Assembly (NCBI GenBank): GCA_015501055.1
Contig: JADNYV010000055.1
Location: 1 to 64,000, forward strand
Source: Mucidula mucida
Lineage: Eukaryota > Basidiomycota > Agaricomycetes > Agaricales > Physalacriaceae
DNA length: 64,000 bases
Reading direction: 5' to 3'
The notes beneath the pieces are model-generated. The model did no database searches, was not told the DNA's origin, and saw only the letters and a program-made list of their open reading frames with translations. This document shows, piece by piece, positions 35,493 through 46,740 of this stretch. The position numbers were made by a program, and so were the translations under genes. Every line of letters begins with the position of its first letter. Positions within the stretch are counted from its first letter, which is position 1.

Positions 35493-35815
35493 TATACGGG
35501 TATCATCCTGTATGCCTGACCTTCAGAAATGCAGACATCTTCATTTCTCTGCTGTCTGTTCACATCACGGATTTCTGGGTATCACCGTTCTCGTTAGGTT
35601 TCATGTTACATTCTTACAAGCTTGATTCCGCCTACGCTAATTGAATATTGAACATGCCGGTTGACTCATGAATGGACCTTCCAAGGAAACATCCTGAACG
35701 GTGCCACTACTTAGTGACTAGCGAGTACACATTTTGATAACCTAATAACACTACATTACCGCATGGATATCCTTACGCTTCGATGGCGCACTAGTGGAAA
35801 GAATGAAATCATAAT
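35493..35815. other. End of left arm / intergenic
   Basis: Similarity to the right arm fades here (last shared piece near TGTCTGTTCACA at about 35,565). No gene seen. Confidence 0.5.
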
Positions 35816-37025
35816 TCACAGACATTGTTTGAGTCTAGTAGGTATCTCGTCTGTTATATGCAGTGCCCATGGCGAGTCAACAAACGATCTCAGTGCCACA
35901 ATCTTCGACTCCGTTACCTCTATCGCTTTCCGAGCGGACACATCTCCTAGCTCCTCGTTCCTCTGTAGCCTCACCAGCCGGTCCTGCAATTCGTACAGAC
36001 GCTGATGAATCTCAGACTGGCGCTCCGTGATTGGAGATACATTTAGGGTGGTTATCGAAGCAGCCGTTATCGATTTCTGAGTCCCAAGTCTGGCACTGCC
36101 GTTGATTGTGATGCCATTGCGCTTTACGGGTCGCGGTGGGCTGAGACGGGGAAGATATGCTTCGGGATCTGCCCGAGTGGACGGACGCGACTTTCGATCG
36201 AAAGTGTAAGGGTTTCGTCCACTCAGGTAATTTCTGACACGGGAGGAGTAATGACGGCTCATTCCTCGGGAAGACAAGGAGAACCTGCTCCTTGAATAGT
36301 ACAAGTAGACCAGGATACCGATGACGATGACGAGGATCAAGACACCAAAGGTGATGCCAGCGATGGCGCCGCCAGACAACGACCGCCTTTATGACTGTGT
36401 GAGTCATCTGCTAGCGGACGATGGCGGTAGAACGTACCGTGTGTCTACCTCACTGGCAGCTGAACTTTGTGTGCTTGTACCACCGGCATTTGAAGTACAC
36501 GTCACGGTCGAGTCTTGACGAATAGGCTCGTCAATCCGAATAACGTTGCTGGTATTGATTGCGTTGTTCAGATTCGTATCCCTAGATATTTCTTCATAAA
36601 TGAGGCAAGAGATGGGGACGCATGGAGCACTTACCGTGGATCCTTAAGAGCCGCAACGATGTAGCGTCTACGAAGTTGTCAGCCTCTTGATCGCAAGCAG
36701 CAGACGACAGATATCTTACTGCGCCTTGGTAAATGAAATCTTCTGAATGTCACTCTTGTTTAACGAGTCTACCGGGAAGATTGGACTGGCAAACGTGTTA
36801 TCGTCGAGCCTGTACTTCTTCAGAAAGAACCTCTTCGGATCGCCCTTCTCGAAAGTCAAGTTGACCTGAACCGGTTCGTTCTTCGTGCCGTTCTGCGGAA
36901 GCGTAATCTTTACGCATGCATACAAAGGCAATAGCCACAACCTACTCGCCCGCGTCAAGCAGCAATGGAACACAAGATACAATTACGCACAGAAGAGCAA
37001 AAAAGAGAACGTGGGTGTTTGCCAT
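35816..37025 (-). CDS. Single-pass membrane protein with ITLPQNG ectodomain
   Basis: The gene has about five exons. A short hydrophobic leader (MANTHVLFFALLC) joins ITLPQNGTKNEPVQVNLTFE, KRFFLKKYRLDD and later YIVAALKDPR, then a Ser/Thr-rich stalk TSNAGGTSTQSSAASEV. An intron precedes LSGGAIAGITFGVLILVIVI, the single membrane helix, and the basic cytosolic tail YYSRSRFSLSSRG. The tail ends with a heptad-like helix (EIHQRLYELQDRLVRLQRNE). The organisation (secreted N terminus, stalk, one helix, basic tail) is shared by a large group of Agaricomycete proteins, sometimes compared with Mid2-type wall sensors. Cell-surface sensing is inference. It lies in the spacer of the inverted repeat and has no second copy here. 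Confidence 0.75.
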
Positions 37026-38017
37026 GTCCATCCTCCGCGTCGAGCGGTGTGAAGCGGAAGCCCGAAATATGAAAAGAAAGCGGTCGAGACAGAACAGCAT
37101 CCCCTCCCACGGCCAGAGTGGTCTTTGAAACTGCCATCGTTGATCAACGATGGGTGCTGGTATAAAGAATGTCCGGAGAAGCTTTCACCGATAGTTCTCA
37201 TCAACAACGCCCGAGATATATGGGCGTCGACTCTAAGCTTCCGGAGAACCTGAATGTCATATTGTATCGCGAGCTGTCGATGAGAGCATACAACAGATAA
37301 GCATGTTAGAACTCTGGGTTGTTGGATAGTTCGATGGGATCGAAACATTGGCAGTTTGACGTGCAAATCACAACGCCTGGAAGATTTTGCTGTTGATTCG
37401 GGAGTACATTCCGGTTGTAGTCAGAGGTAGATGGGTAAGAATCTCGTTTCGACGAAGGATTAATAATGATATTGAGTCGCGATCACGTTGTCCAGGCATG
37501 CGGAAAACAGAGGTCGACACGAGCCCGTCTAATTTCTAATTATGACGCAGTCTATGTACGACGGTAAGTCTGTCCTCTAATCCTGTCTGCTGAAGACGTG
37601 TTCGCGGATGGGTTATATATCAGCAGTAGACCGATGGCAGGAAGCCATGACACACTCAACACATTAGCATCTTTGATTTCAATCGTGTATGGTTGAAGCC
37701 CGTGTCTGTCCGTTTCCTCCGTATCTACTACTCACTGACAGTGATATCGAACGACGATTGCGACGGACATTGATGTCTGATGAGACACGAAACGAGGCGA
37801 ATCAATAAGCCTGCATAGATTACCGTACATAATGAGGGTGCGCGGACGAAGAGTCGAGAAGAATGAGACAAAAAATGCAGCAAACGACGACAAAACGACG
37901 ATCCACATGGAAGGACAGAACAAGAAAGCGGGGTCACGAGACTCAGAACGCCATGTGGAAGTCCCCTTTCATGAGCACGCCTCGTTTTCATATTGTTCGA
38001 ATGATTACATATATAAG
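37026..38017. other. Intergenic
   Basis: Promoter of the single-pass membrane protein gene and 3' region of the deaminase-fold gene. No exon chain recognised. Confidence 0.5.
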
Positions 38018-39004
38018 TCATGCAGGATCCACCCATTCCATTTTCGCAGTCGTCGAGTTTGTCGGCTCAACACACGTTGTCCCGCCTCGCGTCGAGCTGA
38101 CTCCTCTCACGCATCCATTGGGACAAGGCGCGGTCTGGATAGAACAACACTCATTACGCTTAGCCTCCTCCGAAATAAGACAGAACTCACGTCGTTATAC
38201 TGCCATGAAAACAGCGGATCAGTCTCATTGGTGAGGATTTGTCCAATGAGGAGGGTTTGGTAGCCTGGCAGTTGGCGAGTTTGCTGGAAGAGGTCGTAGG
38301 AGCTGAGAGTGATGACGCCCCATCCGGCGTCGTAGTTGTGTTGGATCGTGGTGCCATAGATGTATTCTAGCGGACTGTCGTTATAGAAAGGCTAGTAACC
38401 AACTTGGGAAAGACATACCCTTGAACCCAGACCATCGTATGGCAGAGGCGCACTGTGGAGAACGTTCATACCGACTCGAAAAACATTAGCGAAAATTTAA
38501 TCACCATGGGACATGACTCGGCGTTTGTATACAAGGAAAGGTCGCCCCACGCCGCGTAGATCTCGCTGGCGGACATGCCCTTTTCAGTGAATATCGCTGT
38601 ACAGTTATTGATAGCAGATATTTCTCCGTGAATGCTATAGATCAATGAGTTCAAGGCGCGTCCGTAGCAAAAATGCTTACGTAGGATCCCCCATTCGCGC
38701 CTCTACAAACAATCTCATCCGCACCCGCGGTGTGATTCACGATGATAGTTCCGTACGCAGCAAACGGGCACGGCCCACTCTGCTCGTATAACGCGTTGTT
38801 CGTCTAGCGACGAAGTAAGGGTAATCCTTGAATCCAACCAAGCGACGGACGTACCTCGCGCATAAAGCGAACGCGTGTCTCGAAGGGTATACCATTGAGC
38901 TTCAGCCCACTCATGTTCTGATCGTCATTCGCTACCAGACCGCTCCCGTGAGCATGCACTGAAAGACCGAAGACGAAGACGGCAAGGAGAACGGGGGAGA
39001 GCAT
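38018..39004 (-). CDS. Secreted cytidine/deoxycytidylate-deaminase-fold protein
   Basis: The gene has six exons, all with GT-AG introns. Exon 1 begins with a signal peptide (MLSPVLLAVFVFGLSVHAHG). Then follow GIPFETRVRFMREV, TNNALYEQSGPCPFAAYGTI, IVNHTAGADEIVCRGANGG, HGEISAINNCTAIF (the zinc-ligand and catalytic HxE motif), LSLYTNAESCPM|CASAIRW (the second zinc motif, C-x2-C split by an intron), EYIYGTTIQHNYDAGWGVIT, ETDPLFSWQYND and a Cys-containing tail ending EWVDPA. This is the CMP/dCMP deaminase fold with all zinc ligands and the catalytic Glu present. The unusual point is the export signal on an enzyme family that is normally intracellular. The substrate is unknown: free nucleoside, base or tRNA-like adenosine are all possible. 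Confidence 0.85.
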
Positions 39005-39578
39005 GGCAGCGACGGCCGACGAGCGTCGGTCTCCTTGCTTTATAGCATGTGGAGCGAGGATTTGCCTATCTTTGATGCTGGGCACTTAGATAGAGCGCGG
39101 CGATCCATTTCAGCTGACGATCCATGCAGGTTTGCGTTATCGGCTCGGGACTGTCGGGTTCCTGACCACTGCCAGTGACGCTTATCCGAACGCGTACAGA
39201 TCACGGAGCGCCAGTCCGACATTCATCACTTCTGAGACTGTAGAGGAACGATGAACTGGAAGATGTATCCGCCCCGAAAGCGATAGAGCTAACGGAAGCG
39301 AAGACTGCGGCTGCCCATCCTGGATGTGGCGAACGAAATGCCGAACTGCACTCGAACAATGCTTATGAACATCGAACGCGTCAGATAGGTTGCTGTACAA
39401 TCAAAATTTGAAGCTTCTAGTAGCGATACCACGTTTGGTATGCCACGAATAAGTGATGTTAGAAGGCGCAACTTCAGCTAGCCTAGAAATTCACAGGTTC
39501 AGGAGATAGTCAATGTCAAAGAACTTTCACAACGTACTGCGAAGCACCGGTCAACCATGCAGGATAATGCGTCAAGCA
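39005..39578. other. Intergenic
   Basis: Nothing recognised beyond short overlapping open frames; holds the promoter of the deaminase-fold gene. Confidence 0.5.
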
Positions 39579-39955
39579 TCAGGATTGGGGTCCGGTGGGC
39601 CCGGCGGGTTTTGGGCTAAACAAGTACGTTAGAGAGGATGCAACACATTTTATAGAAGCGGGATGTACATGATGTGGCAGGCGAAGGCTTCAACGCAGAT
39701 GGCGCGCTGGTGGCGGGTGCCGACAATGGTCTGTCGGGCGTCAATTGGGTGTCGCTCTTTACCGCCTCGGTAAAGTCTTTGGTAGTCGTTGAGCAGCAGG
39801 CGTGCACCTTGACGCGAGAAGAACGTACGGCGAGTCATGTAAGCCCCGCGGGCAGCACCAGTGGAAAATGTGGCGCTGCGCTCCCCCGCAGTGGCAGGGG
39901 CAAAGTTAGCCAGCGGCAAATTGACATCGTCTAGAGGGATAGTGGACGATGACAT
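39579..39955 (-). CDS. Small unknown protein
   Basis: Two exons: MSSSTIPLDDVNLPLANFAP through CVEAFACHI, an intron with GTACAT donor and GTTTAG acceptor near 39,664-39,612, and a short proline-rich tail. About 110 residues. No family recognised, no signal peptide. Middle region TRRTFFSRQGARLLLNDYQR is basic. Modest confidence: the single intron and clean start support it, but there is no homology evidence. Confidence 0.4.
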
Positions 39956-41813
39956 GATATATGTTTAGGCGATTTCAGAGTGGATGTGGGAGTTATGCAA
40001 ATGCCTTGGTCTGTCGAAAGTAGTTAGTAGTAGCGCTACTTATACTGACAAACTCGCCTTGATTCACGCGCATCGGGGGCCATGAACGCGTAATCCGAAG
40101 GACAATGCAAGGAATGGAGAGCGTCATGTACGCTGTGCGTGATGGTGCGCGTCCTTCTGAAAACGATTGGAATGGACGCGTCCATGACATCTCGACAACA
40201 TGGCACCAATACGAATTCTGGTTCAAGTTAAACTTTGATAATTAATCCGAGGTCAGATTTGTGTGGAGGTAGATGCGGTTGGAACTTGGTCGATGCCCCA
40301 GGCGCTCCAGCGATACTGGGCTCCTCATTGGCGATATCTGGAGCGTTCAAGGTATAAACACAAATTCAAACTGCAAAGTAAAGAAAACGCGCCATATACT
40401 GGACCATCTAATTGGCTCATCGCGCTTGTACACCCAATCCATCAGTTGTCCATCAAGTGGTCACTATATCCTGCTCAAACCAACACAGAGACTCGCTGGA
40501 GAAACGGAGGTCAGCGCATTCATACGGCATCAGATTGGGAGGACTAACGGAAGAGGCACAAGTCCATTCATTCCGGCACTTTCAAAACGTGGACCTGGGA
40601 CGACTCGGAGGAAGCTTAGGAAACAATCGCACTGCAAATGCGATGGCACTAGTGGGATAACTCCAGGGGGTTCGGCCAATAAATTGGTGGAATGTACGAG
40701 GAGCAAGTGCAAGATCAAATGCCGAAGAAGCTGGCGGAGAGAGGCGGAGGGTAAAGACAAAGGTAACCAAGGACTCTGAGAGAGAAAATCTATCAGAACA
40801 GAAGCCACATCGCGGCGTCTAGGTGTCGAAATGAAACAGTTCGCAAATGCGAGGAGCGGAGGTCTGTTCTCAGGCTTGTCGCGCGAAAGTAGAAGGTCGG
40901 TACCCAAAGTATGGTACAATGGAACAGAGCCTTGCGATGGCACATGCACACGCCCAACACACGGATTTCAAGGATCGCTCCGTCGAGAGTGCCATTCGAG
41001 ATGAGAAACGGCGCTGTTATCGAGCTCTCCAAAACTTGTCTGACGACGCATGAAAATTTAGTAACGTAGCGGTACATTCTCTGATCCTAAATCCAAAAAT
41101 ACTATCAGAACTCGTACAGAGAATACACGGAACGTCTTACCAGAAGTACCAGCCAGCACGGCATGCTCTGCTAATGCTCTGCACCATTCGCCATGGAGGA
41201 AAGAAAACAACGTGTTAAACTTATGCGGCATCAATAGACACCGGCTGACTCCGCTGTCCTTCTCATACGCGAACTATCCGTGGACACACAAACGGAACTA
41301 ATCACCATGGCGACGCACATTGTCTCGTAATCCTCGAAATCGCGGGCGGCGCATATCCGCTCCTGGCCTGGCAGACAAACGCCTGCAAATCAACCTCTTC
41401 GCCTGCGGGTCTACATCCATGAATACTTTTCTTCTTGTTAAAGACCGTTGCCCAAGCTAGCATTTCTTCATATGGTGCAATATAAGTACGTGGACATTGA
41501 CCTGGTCTTGAATTTTCTCCTTGCCTTTCAAACAGAAGTTACAGCCTTGAACACAGGAAAACAGAAGCAGCGCGTTTCTCATATAGAACCCTCAACAAAG
41601 CGTATTGGCCTCCGCAGATAGGCAGTGTACCCACAAAGATAGACAGCCCCATAGTGACAGCTTCAAGTTCAGGACACACCACATCCCGCTCTACAAGACT
41701 GAACACATCTAAGAATGTAAGATTTACCCCCCAGCAAGACACAATCCTCATCCCTCTCCCTCAAACCAGCTATTCCAGCAGCAGCAACTGATGATATGAC
41801 TGCCGTTAAATAT
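39956..41813. other. No recognised gene before the retroelement
   Basis: Plus-strand open frames at 40,263-40,780 and minus-strand ones at 40,530-41,077 overlap and share no motifs with known families. Possibly eroded element sequence. Confidence 0.4.
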
Positions 41814-42344
41814 TGTTATGAATTGCCATATTTTCACATTTTCAATCTTATCATATCTTATCGGGGGCCTTGTCTTATCAACCAACGGACCGTTTCATCA
41901 TCTGTTTCGTCACCGATCATACTCCTTTTCATTACCAAAGCCGTACTCATGTCGGACACACACCCAACACATGGATGACATCATACATGCCGATACCTCA
42001 TGGACTCCCTATTGTATACACACCGCCGACACTCGTAGCACACATGGTTGTTTCAGTATTATTACTTACATGCAGTTACCACTCGTATTTAATGGTTTCA
42101 CGGACTAGTAGCATACCACACTGGGTCAAGGGCGTGGAGCATCCCTAGTGGAAATGTGTATGGACAAGGAGTCCCAAACACAGACTTACTAGTATATAAG
42201 CAGTAGTGTAGTATCATTGTACTTTAGTTCCGATCTCGTTTATACACCTGGCCTAGCCTAGTTCTACGAACACAAACACTTTCTTTTCCTTAAGTCTCTC
42301 TGTTGTACCTGGTTTAGTCTCGTGGCTATAGTCAGTTGCTAACA
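41814..42344 (+). mobile_element. LTR of a retrotransposon, forward copy
   Basis: A 531-base long terminal repeat beginning TGTTATGAATTG and ending CAGTTGCTAACA, i.e. with TG...CA ends. It contains a TATATAAG motif and is followed by leader and gag sequence in the same orientation, so it is a 5' LTR. A 531-base inverted copy lies at 43,210-43,740. Confidence 0.85.
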
Positions 42345-42943
42345 GAAGATCAGAACTACCTTCAACCACCTACCACACATCCCTAACTTTTGGTCGGCAC
42401 TTTGCCGTTTGATCATTGCACATTCCCCTATTCCTTTTCCCTGTTTACAGATTGACGGATTCCTAATTCCAGCGCATGTCCGCATACATGTGCATTGGTC
42501 CCAGTAGCACTGGCTAACAGTTAGAGATAACTGCCTCGGGTGCTGGAAGTAGCCGCTTGCACGAGAACAAACTTTTGGCAGTTGCACTTCAGTGGGCGCT
42601 GTTTACGGGTCAACCCCCGTTCCCAGGAAAGCTTTGGCTTACCTCACACCAGAGGGACATTGGCTGGGCAATTGTGAACTTGTGACGAGCTCTTGGGCTT
42701 CGTAGATACATAGTCAGTAGTTGATAAAATAGCGTAGACAGTTACAATATCTACCTACTTTACTTACCTTACAACACACATCATCATTCCTCATCCTATC
42801 AAGCCCTGGATTCTCTTGCAGATCTAGGCAATTCCCCCTTATTCATCCAAACCTCTATCCCCTCACCCGTTTCATCCAAACCCGCATCACCCATATCTCC
42901 ACTTTCACCCTTTCACTCTTCAATCCCATCACCCCAACTCACC
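42345..42943 (+). mobile_element. Retrotransposon 5' leader
   Basis: Non-coding sequence between the 5' LTR and the gag start. It becomes pyrimidine-rich before the ATG at 42,944. No clear primer-binding site matched to a tRNA could be named. Confidence 0.6.
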
Positions 42944-43209
42944 ATGGCCAGCAAAGCACCTGAGTCCGGTTATCATGCTGATGCCAAACCCAAAGGCTGG
43001 TCCCTTGTCAATAAGCCTTATGACTATGGCGGGCCAAGACCAAGTACAAGAGCTGGTGGTGATCGATGTTCACATACATCCGTAATAAAAAAAACAATAT
43101 CACATCTGACTCCGAAAGGATTGATGTTGTTCTCTCCTACATCCGAGGAGATCATGTCAATGCATGGATCCAGAACTATATGGACCAGAACTTCAGCAAG
43201 TCACGAGAG
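42944..43209 (+). pseudogene. Truncated gag of an LTR retrotransposon
   Basis: The frame opens MASKAPESGYHADAKPK and KPYDY, then must shift near 43,035 to continue KYKSWW, a stop, and SMFTYIRNKKNNITSDSER, IDVVLSYIRGDHVNAWIQNY. This is the usual shape of the N-terminal part of a retrotransposon gag (capsid) domain. It is interrupted by a frameshift and a nonsense codon and runs directly into the inverted LTR at 43,210. No protease, reverse transcriptase or integrase is present. Confidence 0.75.
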
Positions 43210-43740
43210 TGTTAGCGACTGACTATAGCCACATGACTAAACCAGGTACCACAGCAAGAACTAAGAGAGAAAGTGTTTGTGTTCGTAGCACTAGGCTAGG
43301 CCAGGTGTATAAACGAGATCGGAACTAAAGTACAATGATGCTACACTACTGCTTATATACTAGTAAGTCTGTATTTGGAACTCCTTGTCCATATGTGTTT
43401 CCGCTAGGGTTAACTCCACATCCTTGACCCAGTGTTGTATGCTACTAGTCCGTGAAACCATTAAATATGAGTGGTAACTGCATGTAAGTAATAATACTGA
43501 AACGACCATGTGTGCTACGAGTGTCGGTGGTGTGTATACAATAGGGAGTCCATGAGGTATCGGCATGTATGATGTCATTCATGTGTTGGGTGTGTGCCCG
43601 ACATGAGTACGGCTTCGGTAATGAAAAGGAGTATGATCATAGACAAAACAGATGATGAAACAGTCCGTTGGTTGATAAGACAAGCCCCCCGATAAGATAT
43701 GATGAGATGTAAAAATGGGAAAATATGACAATTCATAACA
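43210..43740 (-). mobile_element. LTR of a retrotransposon, inverted copy
   Basis: Same length and ends as the LTR at 41,814-42,344 but on the minus strand. Its 3' end abuts the gag fragment. The flanking bases (GAGAG on the left, ATTCC on the right) do not form a target-site duplication, so it is not a simple solo-LTR insertion. On its outer side (43,741-43,900) a minus-strand open frame ending at the LTR may be the last piece of an element's coding region. Confidence 0.85.
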
Positions 43741-43972
43741 ATTCCGTTGGGTCCTGACTGGTTCCCCTTGGGACTCTTGTTCCCCCTTTCACGGTCCACC
43801 TTCCGTTTCTGTTTCCCATCGTGACCATGAACACGGCAGACCCAGTCTTCCACACAACCCTCAATATAATTTCCTATATCAGGCTCTTCTCCATCTATCA
43901 TCTTCGTATTGTCGCGTTCGTACAGACAAGTAGTATCTACTCTTGTCTTCTCGCTCGACTCCTCTTACGGCC

Positions 43973-44359
43973 TCATTGTGGCCAAGTTCCTCTTATCGTA
44001 CGCATGACTAATGCATTTGCCTCCATGTATTGCCCGCAAGCAACGAATAAGACGTACTCGGGGGCGATGATCATAATACAGAACAAAATTGGACGATGCC
44101 ATGAAGAGGCAGAGTCCTCGATGTATCCGGCGAAAGAATCTTCCCCTCCGTCGGAATGGGGAAGATCTGGGCGATAGGCAGACCAGCTGCATGCGAATAG
44201 CGTCACCAGACAACCCCAAATGATGTTATAGAGGGATCGAGTGGTGCGATCGCTCTCGACGACGGTTTCCGCACCAATATCGTCCGGGGTGGGAAGCACA
44301 GGCGCAGCACAACTGGTGATGATGACGACGACCGATACGAAGAAGAATATAGAGAGCAT
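43973..44359 (-). pseudogene. Truncated membrane-protein gene next to retroelement
   Basis: MLSIFFFVSVVVIITSCAAP forms a signal or membrane helix, followed by RSLYNIIWGCLVTLFACSWS, AYRPDLPHSDGG and ILFCIMIIAPEYVLFVACGQ. This pattern (SLYNIIW...LFAC.W, then a second helix with IAPE) is that of a common but uncharacterised Agaricomycete multi-pass membrane protein. Members are usually several hundred residues long; this one stops after 128, about 70-230 bases from the retroelement sequence, so it is probably a truncated remnant. Confidence 0.5.
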
Positions 44360-45108
44360 CGATGATGGGAGTCTGAGAGATGGGATGCCTTTCGCTACGT
44401 CTCGCTAATTCCCTCCTTATGATATACCATACGGACGCCGATGATTGACAGCAAGAATGCTCTGGAGACGGAGAAGGCGTATGTTTCAAGCAATAGCAAT
44501 CCGCGCCCTACATTGACGAACGGGCACGCGACTACCACGCCATGGACGAATTTCGGGTCCGGCTTTATAGATTGCGACTCCATTCCGTCTGACAATAATG
44601 TCAGCTTGTGTCGTCAAAAGTTCTCCTGGAAACACCGTCAAACGCCCTTGAGCGCACTCGAAGCGCACCGAAATCGGATGGACACGCCCATTCAATGCGG
44701 ATACCAAACAGATGAGTACCATGCAATGGCAGTTTAGGGAGAAACTGTCCCCCGGGCAGACATTAGCACGAACACCGTAGGCATTCATAGACTTCGCGAA
44801 AGGGGGATGCAGATGTGAATGAATAGTAATTATGAGCTGCTCACAATCATGGACGTAGCCTACAGAAGCCTCGGCAAGGGATCCTAGGGCGCGCTGGACC
44901 TAGTACAAGCCCGTCCAAGGCCCAGATGAAGAGAAGCGTCGATATGAAATATGGATGATATGAACGTCTGTGGGAGCGTTTCGGCACCGTCTGTTTCCTA
45001 GCACGTTACCCCAAAACGCAGAAGGAATTCACGGTGTGAACAGACAGCGGAGTGACCAAGATGACGGTATTTCTTGAGGGCCCAGGCGTACAAGAGGATA
45101 TCCATATA
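44360..45108. other. Intergenic, start of right arm
   Basis: No gene recognised. Weak similarity to the left arm starts at about 44,990-45,060. Upstream open frames (44,441-44,788, both strands) lack motifs. Confidence 0.4.
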
Positions 45109-46244
45109 TCAAGGAATACTGTACGCCAGCCATCGTTCCCCGGAAAGACTTGAACCTCCCACCCAGGCGCTGATAAGACCAGCCATAGCGGTTTTCGCTA
45201 GCCAGCCGAACACGATGATCATCATGGTGAACACCGGATTGCAGTCGAGGATGACTGTATGATTCATTTGAACGCTTCCTGGGTAGCAGGCAAGGAAAGA
45301 CTGACCACGTAGCCCGAATCCTGCAGACATCCCACCAAGTACATTACGGACGATCCACTCCTTGTCTAGCTTATCGTCGTCCATGAGCATCATGTACGCG
45401 GGTGTACTTGATACCGCAGGGATAGCTGAGATAGACGGTTTCCATATCGTGAGAAGGAACAGTAGAAAGAGTTTGGTGATGGAGGAGTAGAAGAGCGCGA
45501 GTGGGATCAGCGCAAATCTGAATTCGTTACGGATATCGCTGGGGTGACTTTCTGACCGCTTGAGGACAGATAGAAACTTGAGAACAACATAGCATGCGAC
45601 GATGACGCCGACGTGGAAGGCGAGCGTCTCTAAGGAAAACACTGTTTGATTCAGCGGGGACGTGTTACAGGAGAAACGCACCAACAAAGCAGCCAATGAA
45701 TATACGAGAAAAGTTGACTATGGTTCCAGTCGACCATGGAGAGACGGCAATGGCTTGCTGAGGATCTTGAACGGGGAATCAAAAGTTGTATCTAGCGTAA
45801 TCGTTTTAGGCATACTGAGATGGGACCATCGAATGACTGGCAGTTGCCGGGGGAGAATCAGACACTGACCACCAGCATATTAAAAAACTCACATGCATCC
45901 AACGCCGTTAATGTACCGCCAATGGGTACAATAAGTGACCACCGTGTGGGTTTCGTGCCGACGTCTTGTTGCCCAATCCGCCTGGGTTCGGAACCCCTGT
46001 TATAGAGCAGATGCCGATACACGCCGCGTTTCAACAGTATAAGGTCGATGAGGAGAAGCAAAGAGTCATGCTCGACATAGGGATCTGCGAAAGCACCGCA
46101 GCTAGGCTGAATACAAAATGAGGTTCAACGAAGTACAGTCAGCAGGATGACGCGTACGCAGTGCTCTAGTCTAAGGTTGTAAGCAGATTCATATACCGTA
46201 TACAGGTAGGGCACATGTCGCGTGCATGTCGTGCATATTGGCAT
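45109..46244 (-). CDS. ARV1: ARV1-like sterol/lipid homeostasis protein (right copy)
   Basis: Mirror duplicate of the gene at 34,357-35,492 with the same start (MPICTTC), zinc-binding cysteines, intron positions and membrane helices. Differences in the last exon are mostly single residues (MMLMDDDKLDKEW, VQMNHTVILDC, LISAWVGGSSLSGERW). The frame is open throughout, so both copies may encode a working ER protein. Beyond the stop, the sequence DILLYAWALKKYRHLGH is open in another frame, which could be an alternative terminal exon or lost coding sequence. Confidence 0.85.
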
Positions 46245-46740
46245 TCGCGTTTAGATGGTGGTGGTTCGTAACGAAGTCGTGACACTGATCGGAGGCGCGT
46301 GGCACTACTTTACCTTTCCCATCAACAGATTTGGGACGCTGCTTGAGGGCGAAGAATTGTTGCCAAAGGAGTGTTCTACCTACACCGTGGGAGCGAGTCA
46401 CATGGGCACACTGTTGGACGGCTACTTGAGGGTGGTACAATCGGGCAAAATGAAACAATGGTGTGTCAAACTTCTTCTGGTTCAAGATTCTGTCGCTTCT
46501 TACATATCTGACTAAAACCTCAGAGCTTATTCGACTCTCTAGGAGCTCTATGGCAGCTCTATACTCGAATGCCACTGGATTGGCTCCCTTCCTACTCCCT
46601 CCTTCATGGATTTTCATGGAGCGCCCCGCCTTCTATGCGAAAACGAGAGGATACTTAAAGATTCCGGACGAGTTGCGAGTCGCGACGCTAGCATTAAGAA
46701 GCAATGAAGTCGTCCGTGTGAATAGACTCGCTTCCCTGCT
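46245..46740. other. Intergenic between ARV1 and KGG copy (right arm)
   Basis: Counterpart of 33,803-34,356. A decayed duplicate of the KGG 5' end (CTCCCTCCTTCATGG) is seen near 46,600. An extra stretch at about 46,380-46,460 is absent from the left arm. No gene. Confidence 0.4.

Larger units (their letters stand above)
30150..35600 (+). repeat. Inverted duplication, left arm
   Basis: This segment is repeated in reverse orientation at about 45,000-51,340. The shared content is, in order: the 3' end of the DUF6533 gene, an F-box/LRR-like gene with its promoter, a KGG/zinc-cluster copy on the opposite strand, and ARV1. Similarity is high through genes and intergenic sequence and fades near 35,550-35,600. 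Relative to the right arm, about 840 bases are missing between 30,420 and 30,450. Limits are estimated by eye. Confidence 0.9.

Noticed and set aside
40263..40949. Overlapping frames of 130-170 codons on both strands
   Set aside because: No domain motifs, no splice support and conflicting frames; treated as non-coding.
43210..43740. A simple solo-LTR insertion
   Set aside because: The bases on either side (GAGAG and ATTCC) do not match, and the LTR abuts gag of the other element exactly, so a rearrangement fits better.
46189..46617. Minus-strand 142-codon frame over the ARV1 start in the right arm
   Set aside because: It reads through the ARV1 start in a different frame; the left-arm counterpart is shorter and differs, so it is not conserved.
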